A model generated the notes under the pieces. The model worked only from the letters and a program-made list of their open reading frames with translations. It was not told where the DNA came from and searched no databases. Positions 53,111 to 63,489 of a stretch of 64,000 bases of DNA are shown here, piece after piece (the first letter of the stretch is position 1; every line of letters begins with the position of its first letter). The translations under genes and the position numbers were made by a program. This DNA comes from Procambarus clarkii (lineage: Eukaryota > Arthropoda > Malacostraca > Decapoda > Cambaridae). Where the stretch lies: NCBI RefSeq assembly GCF_040958095.1, contig NC_091188.1, positions 39,156,612-39,220,611 on the forward strand, read 5' to 3'.

Positions 53111-54435
53111 CCTCAAAAAAGGAACCAGCGCCAGGACAAAGGAGACGCCAGACCGCATAAACTCACCTGCTGAACACAGGCACAGAAGGGTCAAGACAAT
53201 TCTACTAGATTGGTGCCTCTGGAGGCGGCTAGGGTATCGTGCACATGTAACTGAGAAAATCGAGAGCACCACCTGCAGAAGCACACCAGAGCCGCTCATG
53301 CAGGAGAAGAGGAGGGCAGAGGCGAAGGAGGTGCCCATACCCTAAACGCAGGAAAACCCGGCGTCCTCCCCATAGCGGCAGTCCAGAACACCCCCAGGAG
53401 CAACAGGGCACGGACTGGAGAATGAGAAGAGTGAAAGGCAAATCACTCGAGAGAAAATGGACAGAGAACACCAGCACTTGTGCACACCGTCCGAACCAAA
53501 ACAAACTCCCACGGTGCATGTACAGGACACAAGAAAAGTAGCCCAACAGTTTGTATCCCGAGTGATTTGCTTAAGAGAAGAAACAGCCCAACACACAGGA
53601 AAAGAAGCCAAAAAAGGAGTAAGCAACGACACACATAGCTGGCTCATTTAATGAAAACAATGAACGGAATTGGAACCCAACTGGGCTACAAAGAGCCCAA
53701 TCGGGCCACAAGCAGCCCAACCTGGCATCCCGGACCAGGGGTATGGAAGGAAAACGAGCAGTGCCGAGACACAGCACAGAGAGATGATACATGAACAAAA
53801 GAACGAGACAGGGCCGAAAACCAAGAAGAAGCACAGAAGAGGACCAACAAGCCCCAGAAAGGACCGGAGGGAAGCCGCACCAAATGACGACAGACGTTCC
53901 AACAATACGGGAAGGAGCAAAAACCATCCTGAACCTTCGAAAACACACAGAAGCAAGCATAAATGACGAAGGCACAGAAAGACCCAGTCGCACCCGAAAC
54001 CAAAAGTCATGCTGAACCCCAAGAAGAGGGGAACATGACGGAGATGTCCCATCCCAAGAAAAACAGGCTGAAAAACGGAGAAGAGCACCCACCGACAGGA
54101 CGGAACCAACGGGCATAAGGGACAAGGAACCGAGTCCAGGGAGGGGCCAACGCCCAATAACTCGTGTGGAGAGTGGGGAAGGAAAAACCCCACACTGCGT
54201 AACCGCAAGCCACGCCCAGAGAATAAAAAAAACCCCGGTGGGGTCCATCGGGGCCTGAGGCCCCCCAAGTCAGCCCCACCCCAGCCCCGGGAACCCACAC
54301 AGCAGGCCCCGGGGCCGAGCCGTTTCTCCAAAGCCCCAGCCTCACAAGAAAAAACCGGGGCAGCCATGAAGAGCACAAAGGAAGGGATCCCACTGGCCGA
54401 CTCATACAACATGGCTGGAGGAACAGGCTCGAATG
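53110..54435 (-). other. DIRS copy 3: gag C-terminal and RT N-terminal region, unreadable
   Basis: Only hydrophobic low-complexity frames on the minus strand; no RT motif was found. By position it belongs between gag and RT. Confidence 0.4.
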
Positions 54436-54439
54436 CCCC

Positions 54440-54875
54440 CCTCGCTACCCTGGAAGGGGAATTCCCCGAGACCGAGTCTCAAAACCATGGAAGCCCTGCC
54501 CCGACCCTGACCCACAGACGGTAAGGACCCTGATGCAGGGAGGAAGGTGGGGGGGACCCGACAAGACCAGCAACCAAAATGGGGCAGCCTCGGGGCTTCC
54601 GGGGAGCAAACAACCTAGCGCATTGCCACTGAAACTCAACGTGCAATGCCCTGCTGCCTGCACCCACATAATCAGCATAAGACTGAGTAACCGAGTCACA
54701 AACAAGCAACAAAACTCGCAGGACTCTGGGCCGATGGTGTCACCGACCCCACAGGCAGCAGACGGAGGCAAAACAGTGGGAGTCACCCTGAGACAAGGGA
54801 ACAGAGCAACCCTCGAACTCGCACAAAGCGAGGGGGAACTCCGGGGCCACATCCATCGGGCCCACGCTCCCCCTA
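54440..54875 (-). pseudogene. DIRS copy 3 gag N terminus, degenerate
   Basis: The minus strand encodes MDVAPEFPLALCEFEGCSVP then LSQGDSH, followed after a frameshift by ASVCCLWG-type text; this matches MDASPEFQPAMCGFEGCSVP of copy 4. The methionine at about 54,867 is the likely start. Confidence 0.65.
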
Positions 54876-55574
54876 GGGGTTTCCCAGGGTCCTGAGCGTT
54901 TACTATATGAGGACTCGCACACAGGTAATCCCAGGCAGGGTACTACTAACCGGTACCCAAGTCTACCAAACAACCTTCTAAGAACTGAACCCCCAGGATG
55001 TGTACATTCACGGGGACCTAGCTGGGGGAACCACCGGAAGAAGAAAAAGAACTCAGTACAAAGGGAGAAAGAACCAAAGGCAGACCCCCCCCCCCCCACC
55101 AGGTAGACAAACAAAAAGAAAAAGAAAACCCCGCAAGAGGACAGCGTACCCAGGCGGAACAGAGCCGGCCACTATGATTGGTGAAAACAAGCTGCGCAGT
55201 ACCCTGCACCCCTACCACTGCAAACTGCCCCTTACCCTAAGGGTAACAAGGGAAACAGAACCCCCTTCCACACAAAAGGTGGCCGAAAACCAAACAGTAA
55301 ACAGCCTAGCAGAAGCAGGACCCAAGGACCTTGTGGAAGGTAACCCCAAGCCCCAAGGGCAGTACTTACAGGGCACCTAGGGAAGGTAACCCTAGGCGCA
55401 TGCAACCCGAGTACTTGAGACTCACTCCTGGCTCGCATGCAGTCCGAGTACTGGAGACTCCCTCCCGGCTCACGCACCACCTAGAAGACAGACACCACAC
55501 TCTAGGTACAGTGCTGAAACAACCACTGGAGCCAGAGCACACAACCGGTGCATCAACTGGTGTTCTTTAGCATC

Positions 55575-56007
55575 AGCTGAAGAACTGATGGTGGATAGCC
55601 GGCACGGTAGGTCTGGGGCTCCCCCTTCCCCCCTCCAGGGGAGGGGGGAGCTGCGCAGACAGCGGCGCGGCAACGTGTGACGTCATGATCGTTTGCTCGT
55701 TTCTTTCAGGGGAGTTCTATCCACCTGTTTGGCTTGTGGTAGCAATTTTCACCAGAATAGGTGTTTGTTTTGGGACGCTTACCTTTCTGGGTGCCTGACC
55801 CGGTCGATGGCAGACATAGAATGATTCCAACCACATGGGGGTTTCTATAGGCCATTGCTTCCCTTGCTTCTCTGAGGGGGCCAGGTTCTGGCTTGTGGTC
55901 CCCGGTAGGGCCATAGAACTCCATACACATGACTGAAGCCAAAGTCTGACATTAGCATATCAGCCTGGATAAGCTACGGGAAGCCGACGGGGCTTCCCCC
56001 AGAAAAA
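55575..56007 (-). repeat. DIRS copy 3, 5' inverted terminal repeat
   Basis: From GATGGTGGATAGCCGGCACG through the GC palindrome, TGACGTCATGATCGTTTGCT, CTTACCTTTCTGGGTGCC and AGCCTGGATAAGCT to its private edge CGGGGCTTCCCCCAGAAAAA. Confidence 0.85.
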
Positions 56008-56152
56008 GAGTGGTGTTTGAATACAGTTCAGGAGTTGTGCCACCGTTGCACAACTGAACTGGCAATGGGGACACTGATTCCTGAAATTGTCAGCATGAAG
56101 TCCCAGTTTCCAGCCAGTACCCAGACACTGGGACACTATACCAGTAAAGTAC

Positions 56153-56383
56153 AGTGGAACCTCGAATAACGAATTTAATCCGTTCCGGCGCCGTGATCGT
56201 CATGTGAAACGGACGTCATACAAAACGCATGTCCCCATTGACAATAATGGAAATCAAATTAATCCGTTCTACCCCACCAAAAACATCAATATGATATTCG
56301 ATGTTTTAAATAATGAAGCAGCCTACCTTACATACTCTGAACAAACCTTTCAGACATTTTTCTTTCTTCAAATTTATTCAATA
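56153..56383. mobile_element. Outer Tigger-type fragment
   Basis: Next to TA at 56,151-56,152 lies CAGTGGAACCTCGAATAACG-AATTTAATCCGTTCC, a pogo/Tigger-type terminal repeat, followed by about 190 bp of subterminal AT-rich DNA with a second AATCCGTTCTACCCC. The inner Tigger (from 56,384) interrupts it. Its right part may be 60,544-60,606, but no second terminal repeat is left. Confidence 0.65.
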
Positions 56384-56664
56384 GAGTGGCACCTCTATTA
56401 ACGAGTTTAATCCGTTCTGGCACCAAGCTCGCTATGTGGAAAACTTGTCTATAGAAACAAATTTCCCCATTTAAAATAAAGGAAATAAATTTAATCCATT
56501 CCACTCCCAAAAACATCCATACTTGTATGACATTTTATAATGTAAATATAATACTGCACATGTAATTATAAATGTTTTGTTGTATTGTTTTCATATTTAC
56601 TTTACCTTATGAAGTCGTTGCTGGCTTGAGGGAGACGATGGGGAGGTGGGAAGGAGGAGAGGGG

Positions 56665-56917
56665 TTATGGTGTGGAAGGAGAATCCACCTCTGAGTCAGG
56701 CGGTCTCTCTCTTCTTGGGAATTTCACCCCACTGGGACTGGGTTGTGGTTCACTATCACTGGCTCCTCTTTTCTCTATTTTTGCAAAGAACGTATCTATT
56801 GACAATTGCTTTTGTCTTTCTTTTAGGATGTTCCTAAAACGAGACAGCAAATTGTCATTAAACATGTTCACACACCGGGTTGTTACTGCTTTATCAGGGG
56901 GATGCTTTTCCAAGAAT
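56665..56917 (-). pseudogene. Tigger transposase C terminus
   Basis: The minus strand reads LEKHPPDKAVTTRCVNMFND, LLSRFRNILKERQKQLSIDT and FFAKIEKRGASDSEP to a stop at 56,665. The RQKQxSxDxFF motif is the C-terminal signature of Tigger-type transposases. It is separated from the N-terminal part by CR1-B. Confidence 0.75.
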
Positions 56918-58120
56918 GTAATTACCTAAGTGTAATTACCTAAGTGTAGTTACAGGATGAGAGCTACGCTCGTGGTGTCCCGTCTTCCCAGCACTCTTTG
57001 TCATATAACGCTTTGAAACTACTGACGGTCTTGGCCTCCACCACCTTCTCACTTAACTTGTTCCAACCGTCTACCACTCTATTTGCGAAGGTGAATTTTC
57101 TTATATTTCTTCGGCATATGTGTTTAGCTAGTTTAAATCTATGACCTCTTGTTCTTGAAGTGCCAGGTCTCAGGAAATCTTCCCTGTCGATTTTATCAAT
57201 TCCTGTTACTATTTTGTATGTAGTGATCATATCACCTCTTTTTCTTCTGTCTTCTAGTTTTGGCATGTTTAATGCTTCTAACCTCTCCTCGTAGCTCTTA
57301 CCCTTCAGTTCTGGGAGCCACTTAGTAGCATGTCTTTGCACCTTTTCCAGTTTGTTGATGTGCTTCTTAAGATATGGGCACCACACAACAGCTGCATATT
57401 CTAGCTTTGGCCTAACAAAAGTCATGAACAATTTTTTTAGTATATCGCCATCCATGTATTTAAATGCAATTCTGAAGTTAGAAAGCATAGCATAGGCTCC
57501 TTGCACAATATTCTTTATGTGGTCCTCAGGTGATAGTTTTCTATCTAGAACCACCCCTAGATCTCTTTCTTTATCAGAATTCTTTAAAGATTTCTCACAT
57601 AATATATAGGTTGTGTGGGGTCTATGTTCTCCTATTCCACATTCCATAACATGACATTTATTAACATTAAATTCCATTTGCCAAGTGGTGCTCCATCTAC
57701 TTATTTTGTCCAGGTCTTCTTGAAGGGCATGACAATCATCTAAATTTCTTATCCTTCCTATTATCTTAGCATCATCAGCAAACATGTTCATATAATTCTG
57801 TATACCAACTGGTAGATCATTTATGTACACAATAAACATCACTGGTGCAAGAACTGAACCCTGTGGTACTCCACTTGTGACATTTCTCCATTCCGATACA
57901 TTGCCTCTGATTACTGCCCTCATTTTTCTATCAGTCAGAAAATTTTTCATCCATGATAGAAGCTTACCTGTCACCCCTCCAATATTTTCCAGTTTCCAGA
58001 ACAACCTCTTATGTGGAACTCTGTCAAAAGCCTTTTTTAGGTCCAGATAGATGCAGTCAACCCAACCATCTCTTTCCTGTAATATCTCTGTGGCTCGATC
58101 ATAGAAACTGAGTAAATTCC
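56918..58120 (-). mobile_element. CR1-B copy, minus strand, open RT frame
   Basis: The minus strand is an almost exact copy of CR1-B 46,207-47,400. It starts inside RT at NLLSFYDRATE-like text (about 58,118), keeps an open frame (346 codons are counted from 58,004, with the frame open further upstream), catalytic FADD at 57,771-57,782, and ends in GTPRA followed by the two 14-bp tail repeats at 56,918-56,955. Comparison with 45,736-47,400 shows only scattered substitutions (H to P in LSHEDH, G to S in NKLGEK), so both copies are young and closely related. Confidence 0.9.
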
Positions 58121-58134
58121 ATGAGTAAATGTAG

Positions 58135-58381
58135 TCACCTTTTCAAACAATCCCAACACTTCCCTGATCTCACTGGAAGAGGCACCATCCTCCCTTACCT
58201 TTTCTCCCCCCTTACTAATGGTGCAAATTGTTGATGAGGACCTGCCATACTCCCTTGTGAGATCAGTCACACAGAAACCACGCTCATGCTTTGCTATAAT
58301 TTCCTTCTTCGAATCCAGAGTAATTGTCTCTTTTTTCCTCTTGACAACACTATCTTTAGCAAGCAGCTTCTTTGGCGACAT
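58135..58381 (-). pseudogene. Tigger transposase N terminus (CENP-B-like HTH)
   Basis: The minus strand starts MSPKKLLAKDSVVKRKKETI and has the helix-turn-helix text CVTDLTREYGRSSSTICTIS of the CENP-B/pogo N-terminal DNA-binding domain. At about residue 57 it jumps to ASSSEIREVLGLFEKVTTF, which belongs near the C terminus of the family; the whole DDE catalytic domain is deleted. From residue 93 on (HGIYS...) the frame is CR1-B sequence. Confidence 0.75.
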
Positions 58382-58549
58382 CGCACGTTACAAATTGTAG
58401 TCACAAAACCACAAAAACCCAAAGAAAAGCACAAATAAATGCAGAGGGATGCTTGTCGTGTGCGATACAACAACAACACTGACGTCGGAGGCGTCCGAGA
58501 ATTTGTGAGAACCCGCGAGACGCTAGGAAGCACCATGTGGTTTTGCTCA

Positions 58550-60440
58550 TTAACCCTTAAATTGCGCATCGCATCATATGATGCTTTGGAGTACTACACA
58601 AGATTTAAACGGCCCGCGGATACACGGGGGTTCACCACACCTTTATCAGGGCTCTTGTAAACAGACGCCATTTTTTTTTTAAATTGTGGGCCAAATTCCC
58701 GGGTGTTAGGGGCCTCAGTATTGAGTGAGCTACCAAGCCTGCCACACGCAGCATGAGCTCACAGCACTGCTGTTCAGCTTGTGACCACAGCATTGCCTAA
58801 AAATGCCATAATATACTTGTTCATGCTATTATGTAGCGATGATATTATTACAGAAGACCCCTGACTGTGATAAAACTGACCAGGGTTCTGATAATATCAG
58901 GATTGGGGTGATATTTAGCGCTGTGCTCCATGGAGGGAGGAGTAATACTGTGGGAGGAAGGGTGGTGGCGTTGTCTTCTGACTGTGTGTGGCCACCTTTT
59001 ATTGCCTGCACTCACCATACCAACTTAGTGGTTCGCTATGGTGAACACAAATGTAGATACTTATATATAGCGTGTGTATAGAGGGTATAAACAGCAATAG
59101 GAGTAGGTTGGGAGCCGCCATTTTGGTGAGGAAGGTGGCGTCGTCTGCACGACTTATCATGTTGTTTACTGGTGACCACTATGGTCTTTGGGCACCAAAC
59201 CAGTTTACTTGTACAAGTATGGTGAATAAAACAGGTAGATACTTATATATAATGTGTGTATATAGCGTAATAACACCACAAACAGTATTGTTGGAGGAGA
59301 AATATTAGTGCATCTGGTCTTGAGGGCGGCCGCCACCAGCTGACTGTGAGTAGCTACGTCTTTGTGCCTTTACTCACCATAGAAGCTTAGATGTACAGTT
59401 ATAGTGAACAAAACATGTAAATACTTATATATAATGTCTGTATATAAAAGCAAAAACAGTATGGTGGGAGGAGAATGGTGGCAAGTCAGGTGAGGTGAGG
59501 GAGGGAGGGAGTGGCAGCCAGTGGCGGGCTGCCACTGGCTGCCATTGCCACTGCCACTCAGCATACCAACTTAGTGGTTCGTTATGGTGAACACGAATGT
59601 AGATACTTATATATAGCGTCTGTATATAGTGAATAAAAGCAAAAATAGTATTGTGGGAGGAGAATGTGGGTGAGTCAGGTGACTTGAGGGAGGGAGGAAG
59701 TAGCAGCCAGTGGCGGGCTGCCACTGCCACTGCCACTCAACATGCCAACTTAGTGGTTTGATATGGTGAACACGAATGTAGATACTTATATATAACGTCT
59801 GTATATAGTGAATAAAAGCAAAAAAATATGGTGGGAGGAAAATGTGGGCGAGTGAGGTGTTGAGGGAGTGAGTGGCTGGCTGGTGTGTGGCGGTCACTCC
59901 TCGTTACTTTTTGACTCATAATAGCAACTTAGTGGTTCATTATGGTGAACAAAACATGCAGATACTTATATATAACCTGTGTATATAGTGTAATAACCGA
60001 CAAAGTATTTGTTCACTGTTTGATGAACATAATTGAATCAACAATATGCACACCATATTTTTGAGTACAGCGATGATTCACTCATTTTATTATATAAATA
60101 TATCACACTATACACTATTGAATAATATTACAGCAAAAAAACTACGAAAAATCAATCAGACATTGAAATAATTAGATAATTATCTCTTTGTGGCAACTCC
60201 AGCCTGACAGCTGGCGAGCAACAGTCCGTCTGGGACGCACGCTGAGTCAGCACCTGTTTTTTGCCAGACTTCCCCACATATATAGCAGGCAATATATGCC
60301 ACTTACGATTTTTTTATTATTTTTCCCATGATCAGTGAACACAAATTAACAGGTTTAGAAGAAAAAATATATATTTTTTTTTTTTGGTATGCGCCTGTGA
60401 GTGACACATGCTAAATAGCCAGGCGCCATACAAGGGTTAA
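58550..60440. mobile_element. piggyBac-like non-autonomous element carrying satellite repeats
   Basis: TTAA at 58,550-58,553 followed by CCCTTAAATTGCGCATCGCA, and the reverse CCCTTGTATGGCGCCTGGCT ending at 60,436 before TTAA 60,437-60,440, give a TTAA duplication and CCCTT ends, as in piggyBac-type elements. No transposase is seen. The left third is unique, with a phrase repeated in the second copy (GGGCTCTTGTAAACAGAC; TGTTCAGCTTGTGACCACAG). The middle is an array of about 180-bp units. Confidence 0.65.
58990..60000 (+). repeat. About 180-bp satellite array, six units
   Basis: TATGGTGAACACGAATGTAG-ATACTTATATATA-CGTCTGTATATAG recurs at about 59,037, 59,216, 59,400, 59,582, 59,760 and 59,938. 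Units also share GTGGGAGGAGAATG-GGGTGAGTCAGGTGA. The middle ones are closest to each other. Similar units, more diverged, lie at 61,258 and 61,470 in the second copy. Confidence 0.85.
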
Positions 60441-60607
60441 TAGAGGTGAAGCTTGTCAATAGAGACAAATTTGCTGCAAGTGGCTTGCTCGTTACTCGAG
60501 ATGCTCGTAGATAGAGCCGCTCGTTAATCGAGGTGCCACTGTATTTTTCATTTGTCTTAGGGCAAAAGGTTTGTTCGGTGTTCGGCAGGTAGGCTGCTCC
60601 ATGTTTC

Positions 60608-61645
60608 TTAATCCTTTAACTGCGCAACGCGCCTGCAGGCCCAGGTTTCGGGTGCGCAACACACCTTCGGGTGTTTTTATTTTTCACGTTCCATTCAAAA
60701 CTCCCGCGGCTACATGGGGTTCACATCAGCTTCCTCAGGGCTCTTGTAAACAGACACCATCTTAAAAAAAAATCATGGTCCACATTGCCGGGTGTCAGAG
60801 CCTCAGTAGTGAGTGAGCAACCAAGGCTGGCGCTCGCAGCATGAGCGCCCAGCACTGCTGTTCAGCGTGTGACCACAGCATCGCCTAATATTGTTAAAAT
60901 ATATATATAATCTGTTTTATTTAGCCATAATAGTATTATAGAAGAGCCCGAGTGTGATAATGACTGGGTACAATGTTCAAATATCAGTGATTCAATGCTG
61001 TTCACGATGTTCACAGCGCTAGCCACAGCACCACAGCATTATTTCGTCCATCTAGGAATCTTCAAACGACTTTTTAGGTTCCTTTTCAAAATAAACGTGT
61101 GGTCAATTATTCATTTACAGGTATTAGTGACCAGGATTGTGGTTATAATGAGCGTTGTGCGTAGGAAGGAGGAATTTTGGTGAGGGAGGAAGGGAGAGAA
61201 TTGAGGTAGCCTCACTGTGGCAGTAACTCTTGTTTTGCTCACCGTACTAGCTTTGTGGTTCACTATGGGGAACACACATGTACATGGGTATATACAGTGT
61301 GTGTGAATAGTGTAATAACAGCACCAGGAGTATGTTGTGAGAAGCTATTTTGGTGAGGGAGGTGACGTCATAATCGTGGCGTCGTCTGCTGTCTGCTGTG
61401 TGATTTGTCATGCAGTGTATGGTGGCCACTGTACTGTTTGGACACATTACCAACTTACTTGCATAGTTCTGGTAAATAAAACATGTAGATAGGTATATAT
61501 AACATGTGTAAGTCGTGTAATAAATACAATAACAGTATGGTGGGAGGAGCAATGTTGGCGAGTAAGATGTTGGAGTGAGGGAGGGCTGGCTGGGTGTGGC
61601 TGTTCACACTCGCCGTGTTCTGAGCGTGTTGATGGTGAATGTATA
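60608..61645. mobile_element. piggyBac-like element, second copy, right end lost
   Basis: TTAA (60,608-60,611) then TCCTTTAACTGCGCAACGCG-CCTGCAGGC matches the left edge of the first copy. The body repeats CAGGGCTCTTGTAAACAGAC, GCCTCAGTAGTGAGTGAGCA, TGTTCAGCGTGTGACCACAG and two 180-bp-type units (GGTTCACTATGGGGAACACA; GTAAATAAAACATGTAGATA). It is cut at about 61,645 by DIRS copy 4. Confidence 0.6.
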
Positions 61646-62381
61646 TAGCCGGTCGTCCGCGCAGCCCGCCCCTCCCCGGGAAGGGGAGGGGGGGGGGCAC
61701 GGACCTCACCATGCCGGCTGCCTTCAGTTCGCAATCTAGTGTAAACTGGGATAGATGCTTCTCTGGCCTCAAATTCCTTGGCGGTGTTTGCCTCGTGTGG
61801 CGTTCTCTGCTGTTTTTGTGTGGTGTGCGGTGGCCAGGAGTACTTCACCAGTGCTGGGGCTGCATGCGCCTAGGGGTTTCCTTCCCTAGGCGCCCTGTGA
61901 GTACTGCCCTTGCGTGTCAGGGTTATCTTCTCTGGGGAGTTCGGGAACCGCTCCCGGAGAGGTTCTTGCTGCTCGGCATTTGCCTCGCCCTTGGGGCCAG
62001 CTGGGGCTTGGGGGCCCTTGTTTGGCATTGGGTAGGGAATGGTATTGTGCTGGTTAGGGCGTCAAGGTGTTGCGCGGCCTGCCACCTAAGCGGCGACTGG
62101 TTCCTGTTGCTCTGGGAACGATGTACTTTTGCAGGGTTTTTCTTTTGTTTTGTTTTTGTTTGCCTGGTGGAGGTTCTGCCTCGTGGGCCCATAGTTCCCC
62201 TGGTATTGTTTTGGTGGCCCTCTGCTAGGCCCCCGTGCTTGTACACGTCCCAGGGGTTTTCAGTATTATCATTTACCCTTGTTTTGTTTGGGTTTCTTAA
62301 CCGGTTTGCAACACCTTGCCCGGGCTTCCCGTAGTTGCTAACCTACGGGCCCTGGAAACCCCTGTCGGGGCTCGGGGACCC

Positions 62382-63383
62382 ATGGATGCATCTCCCGAGT
62401 TCCAGCCTGCCATGTGTGGGTTTGAAGGTTGCAGTGTGCCCTTGTCTCAGGGTGACAGTCACCTGTTTTGCCTCCGTCATGCTGCCTGTTGGGTCAATGA
62501 CACCTTTGACCCGGAGTCTTGCGAGTCATGTTCTCTGCTTGTGCTCCAGTTTTACTCTGAGGATGTTCCTATTAGGGTACAGGCAGCATGAGTGTTGCAT
62601 GTTAGGTTTAGGTTATTGCAACGCGCTAGGTTGGTTTCCCACCCGGATGCCCCGAGGCTGCCCCGTTTTGGCTTTAGGGACCCTGACCGGGGGGCGTTGG
62701 TCGCTATGGTTTTGGCTCCAGCCGCGCCCCCTGGTCCTTCCCCTGTGGTTCTTCCTGCACCTCCCCCCCTGTGTCCGGCTCCGAAACGTATGCGGGTTTC
62801 GGCCTTGGCACAGGGTTTAGTTGGTAGTGAGACTCGGGCTGCTTCGGGGGCTGCCCCATCCGGGTCGGGGACGGAGGCATTTGAGCCGGTTCCTCCTGCC
62901 GAGGCTTCTGGGTCCCACCAGCAGACCCCCTTCTTGTCTGCCTTTCCCTTGGACTCTACCTTTTCTTCAGGGGTAGAGGGTTTGGAGGACGGCTCTGCCC
63001 CCGGGTCCCGACGTAGGGGATCCTGGGGCTGGGGAGGAGTCGACCTGGGGGCCTTGGGCCCCCTGTGACCCCGCTTGGGTGCTTTTGCCTTTCCCGTGGG
63101 GTTTATTGTTGCAGGGGAGGGGTTTTCTTACCCCCCTTCCCGTTATGAGTATGATTTGGGTTCGGTTCCTCCCCGGGATCGGTTCCGGGCGCCTTTGGGT
63201 ACCTCGGCTCCGTCTTTCCAGGGGTTTGCTCCTTTCCGTATCTCCACGAAGGTGGCTCGGGAAGCTCTTGCTGCAAACCTCTTGCGAGACCCGGGTTATG
63301 CCTCCCCAATGGATCCGTCCTCGTTTGAGTTCGGTTCTTCTTCCCGTTTTTGGGTGCGTTTGGAGGTTCCGGAGTCTTCCTGA
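62382..63383 (+). pseudogene. DIRS copy 4 gag-like ORF with in-frame TGA codons
   Basis: From ATG 62,382 one frame reads MDASPEFQPAMCGFEGCSVP, then HLFCLRHAACWVND and a CESC pair, a possible zinc-binding Cys/His cluster. It is interrupted by TGA at 62,589-62,591, continues as Pro/Ala-rich text with PAPKRMRVSALAQGL, meets TGA at 63,066-63,068, continues with SYPPSRYEYDLGSVPPRDRF and STKVAREALAANLLRDPGY, and ends at TGA 63,381-63,383. All three segments are in the same frame. It probably codes for the structural protein that packages the element RNA. Confidence 0.65.
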
Positions 63384-63489
63384 CTAGCAGACTGCCCTTT
63401 CTTTTCATTGGGGGCATGGCATGGGTTCTGTCGAACCCGCACGCTTGATTGGCGGGAAACTGCTACTTTTATGCAGGTTTACCTGGGGA

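Larger units (their letters stand above)
50482..56007 (-). mobile_element. DIRS copy 3: both ITRs and ICR present, coding decayed
   Basis: Same layout and orientation as copy 2 but a different subfamily, as the ITR texts differ (for example AATGTCAGACTTTGGCTTCA and CAAACGATCATGACGTCACA). ITRs are at about 50,530-50,945 and 55,575-55,975; the ICR is at 50,990-51,085. Total 5.5 kb. The recombinase end and the gag end are readable; the RT palm with YLDD is not recognised, and the corresponding region is occupied by a diverged CR1-like insertion (52,500-53,110). Confidence 0.8.
56384..60541 (-). mobile_element. Tigger (pogo-type) transposon with internal deletion and two nested elements
   Basis: Inverted ends AGTGGCACCTCTATTAACGA (56,385) and, reversed, CAGTGGCACCTCGATTAACG (at 60,541) lie between TA dinucleotides at 56,382-56,383 and 60,542-60,543, the target duplication of this superfamily. 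On the minus strand the transposase N terminus (58,381-58,140) and C terminus (56,913-56,665) remain. A CR1-B copy (56,918-58,120) and a piggyBac-like element (58,550-60,440) are inserted. Without them about 1.1 kb remains, so it was already a short non-autonomous derivative. Confidence 0.8.
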
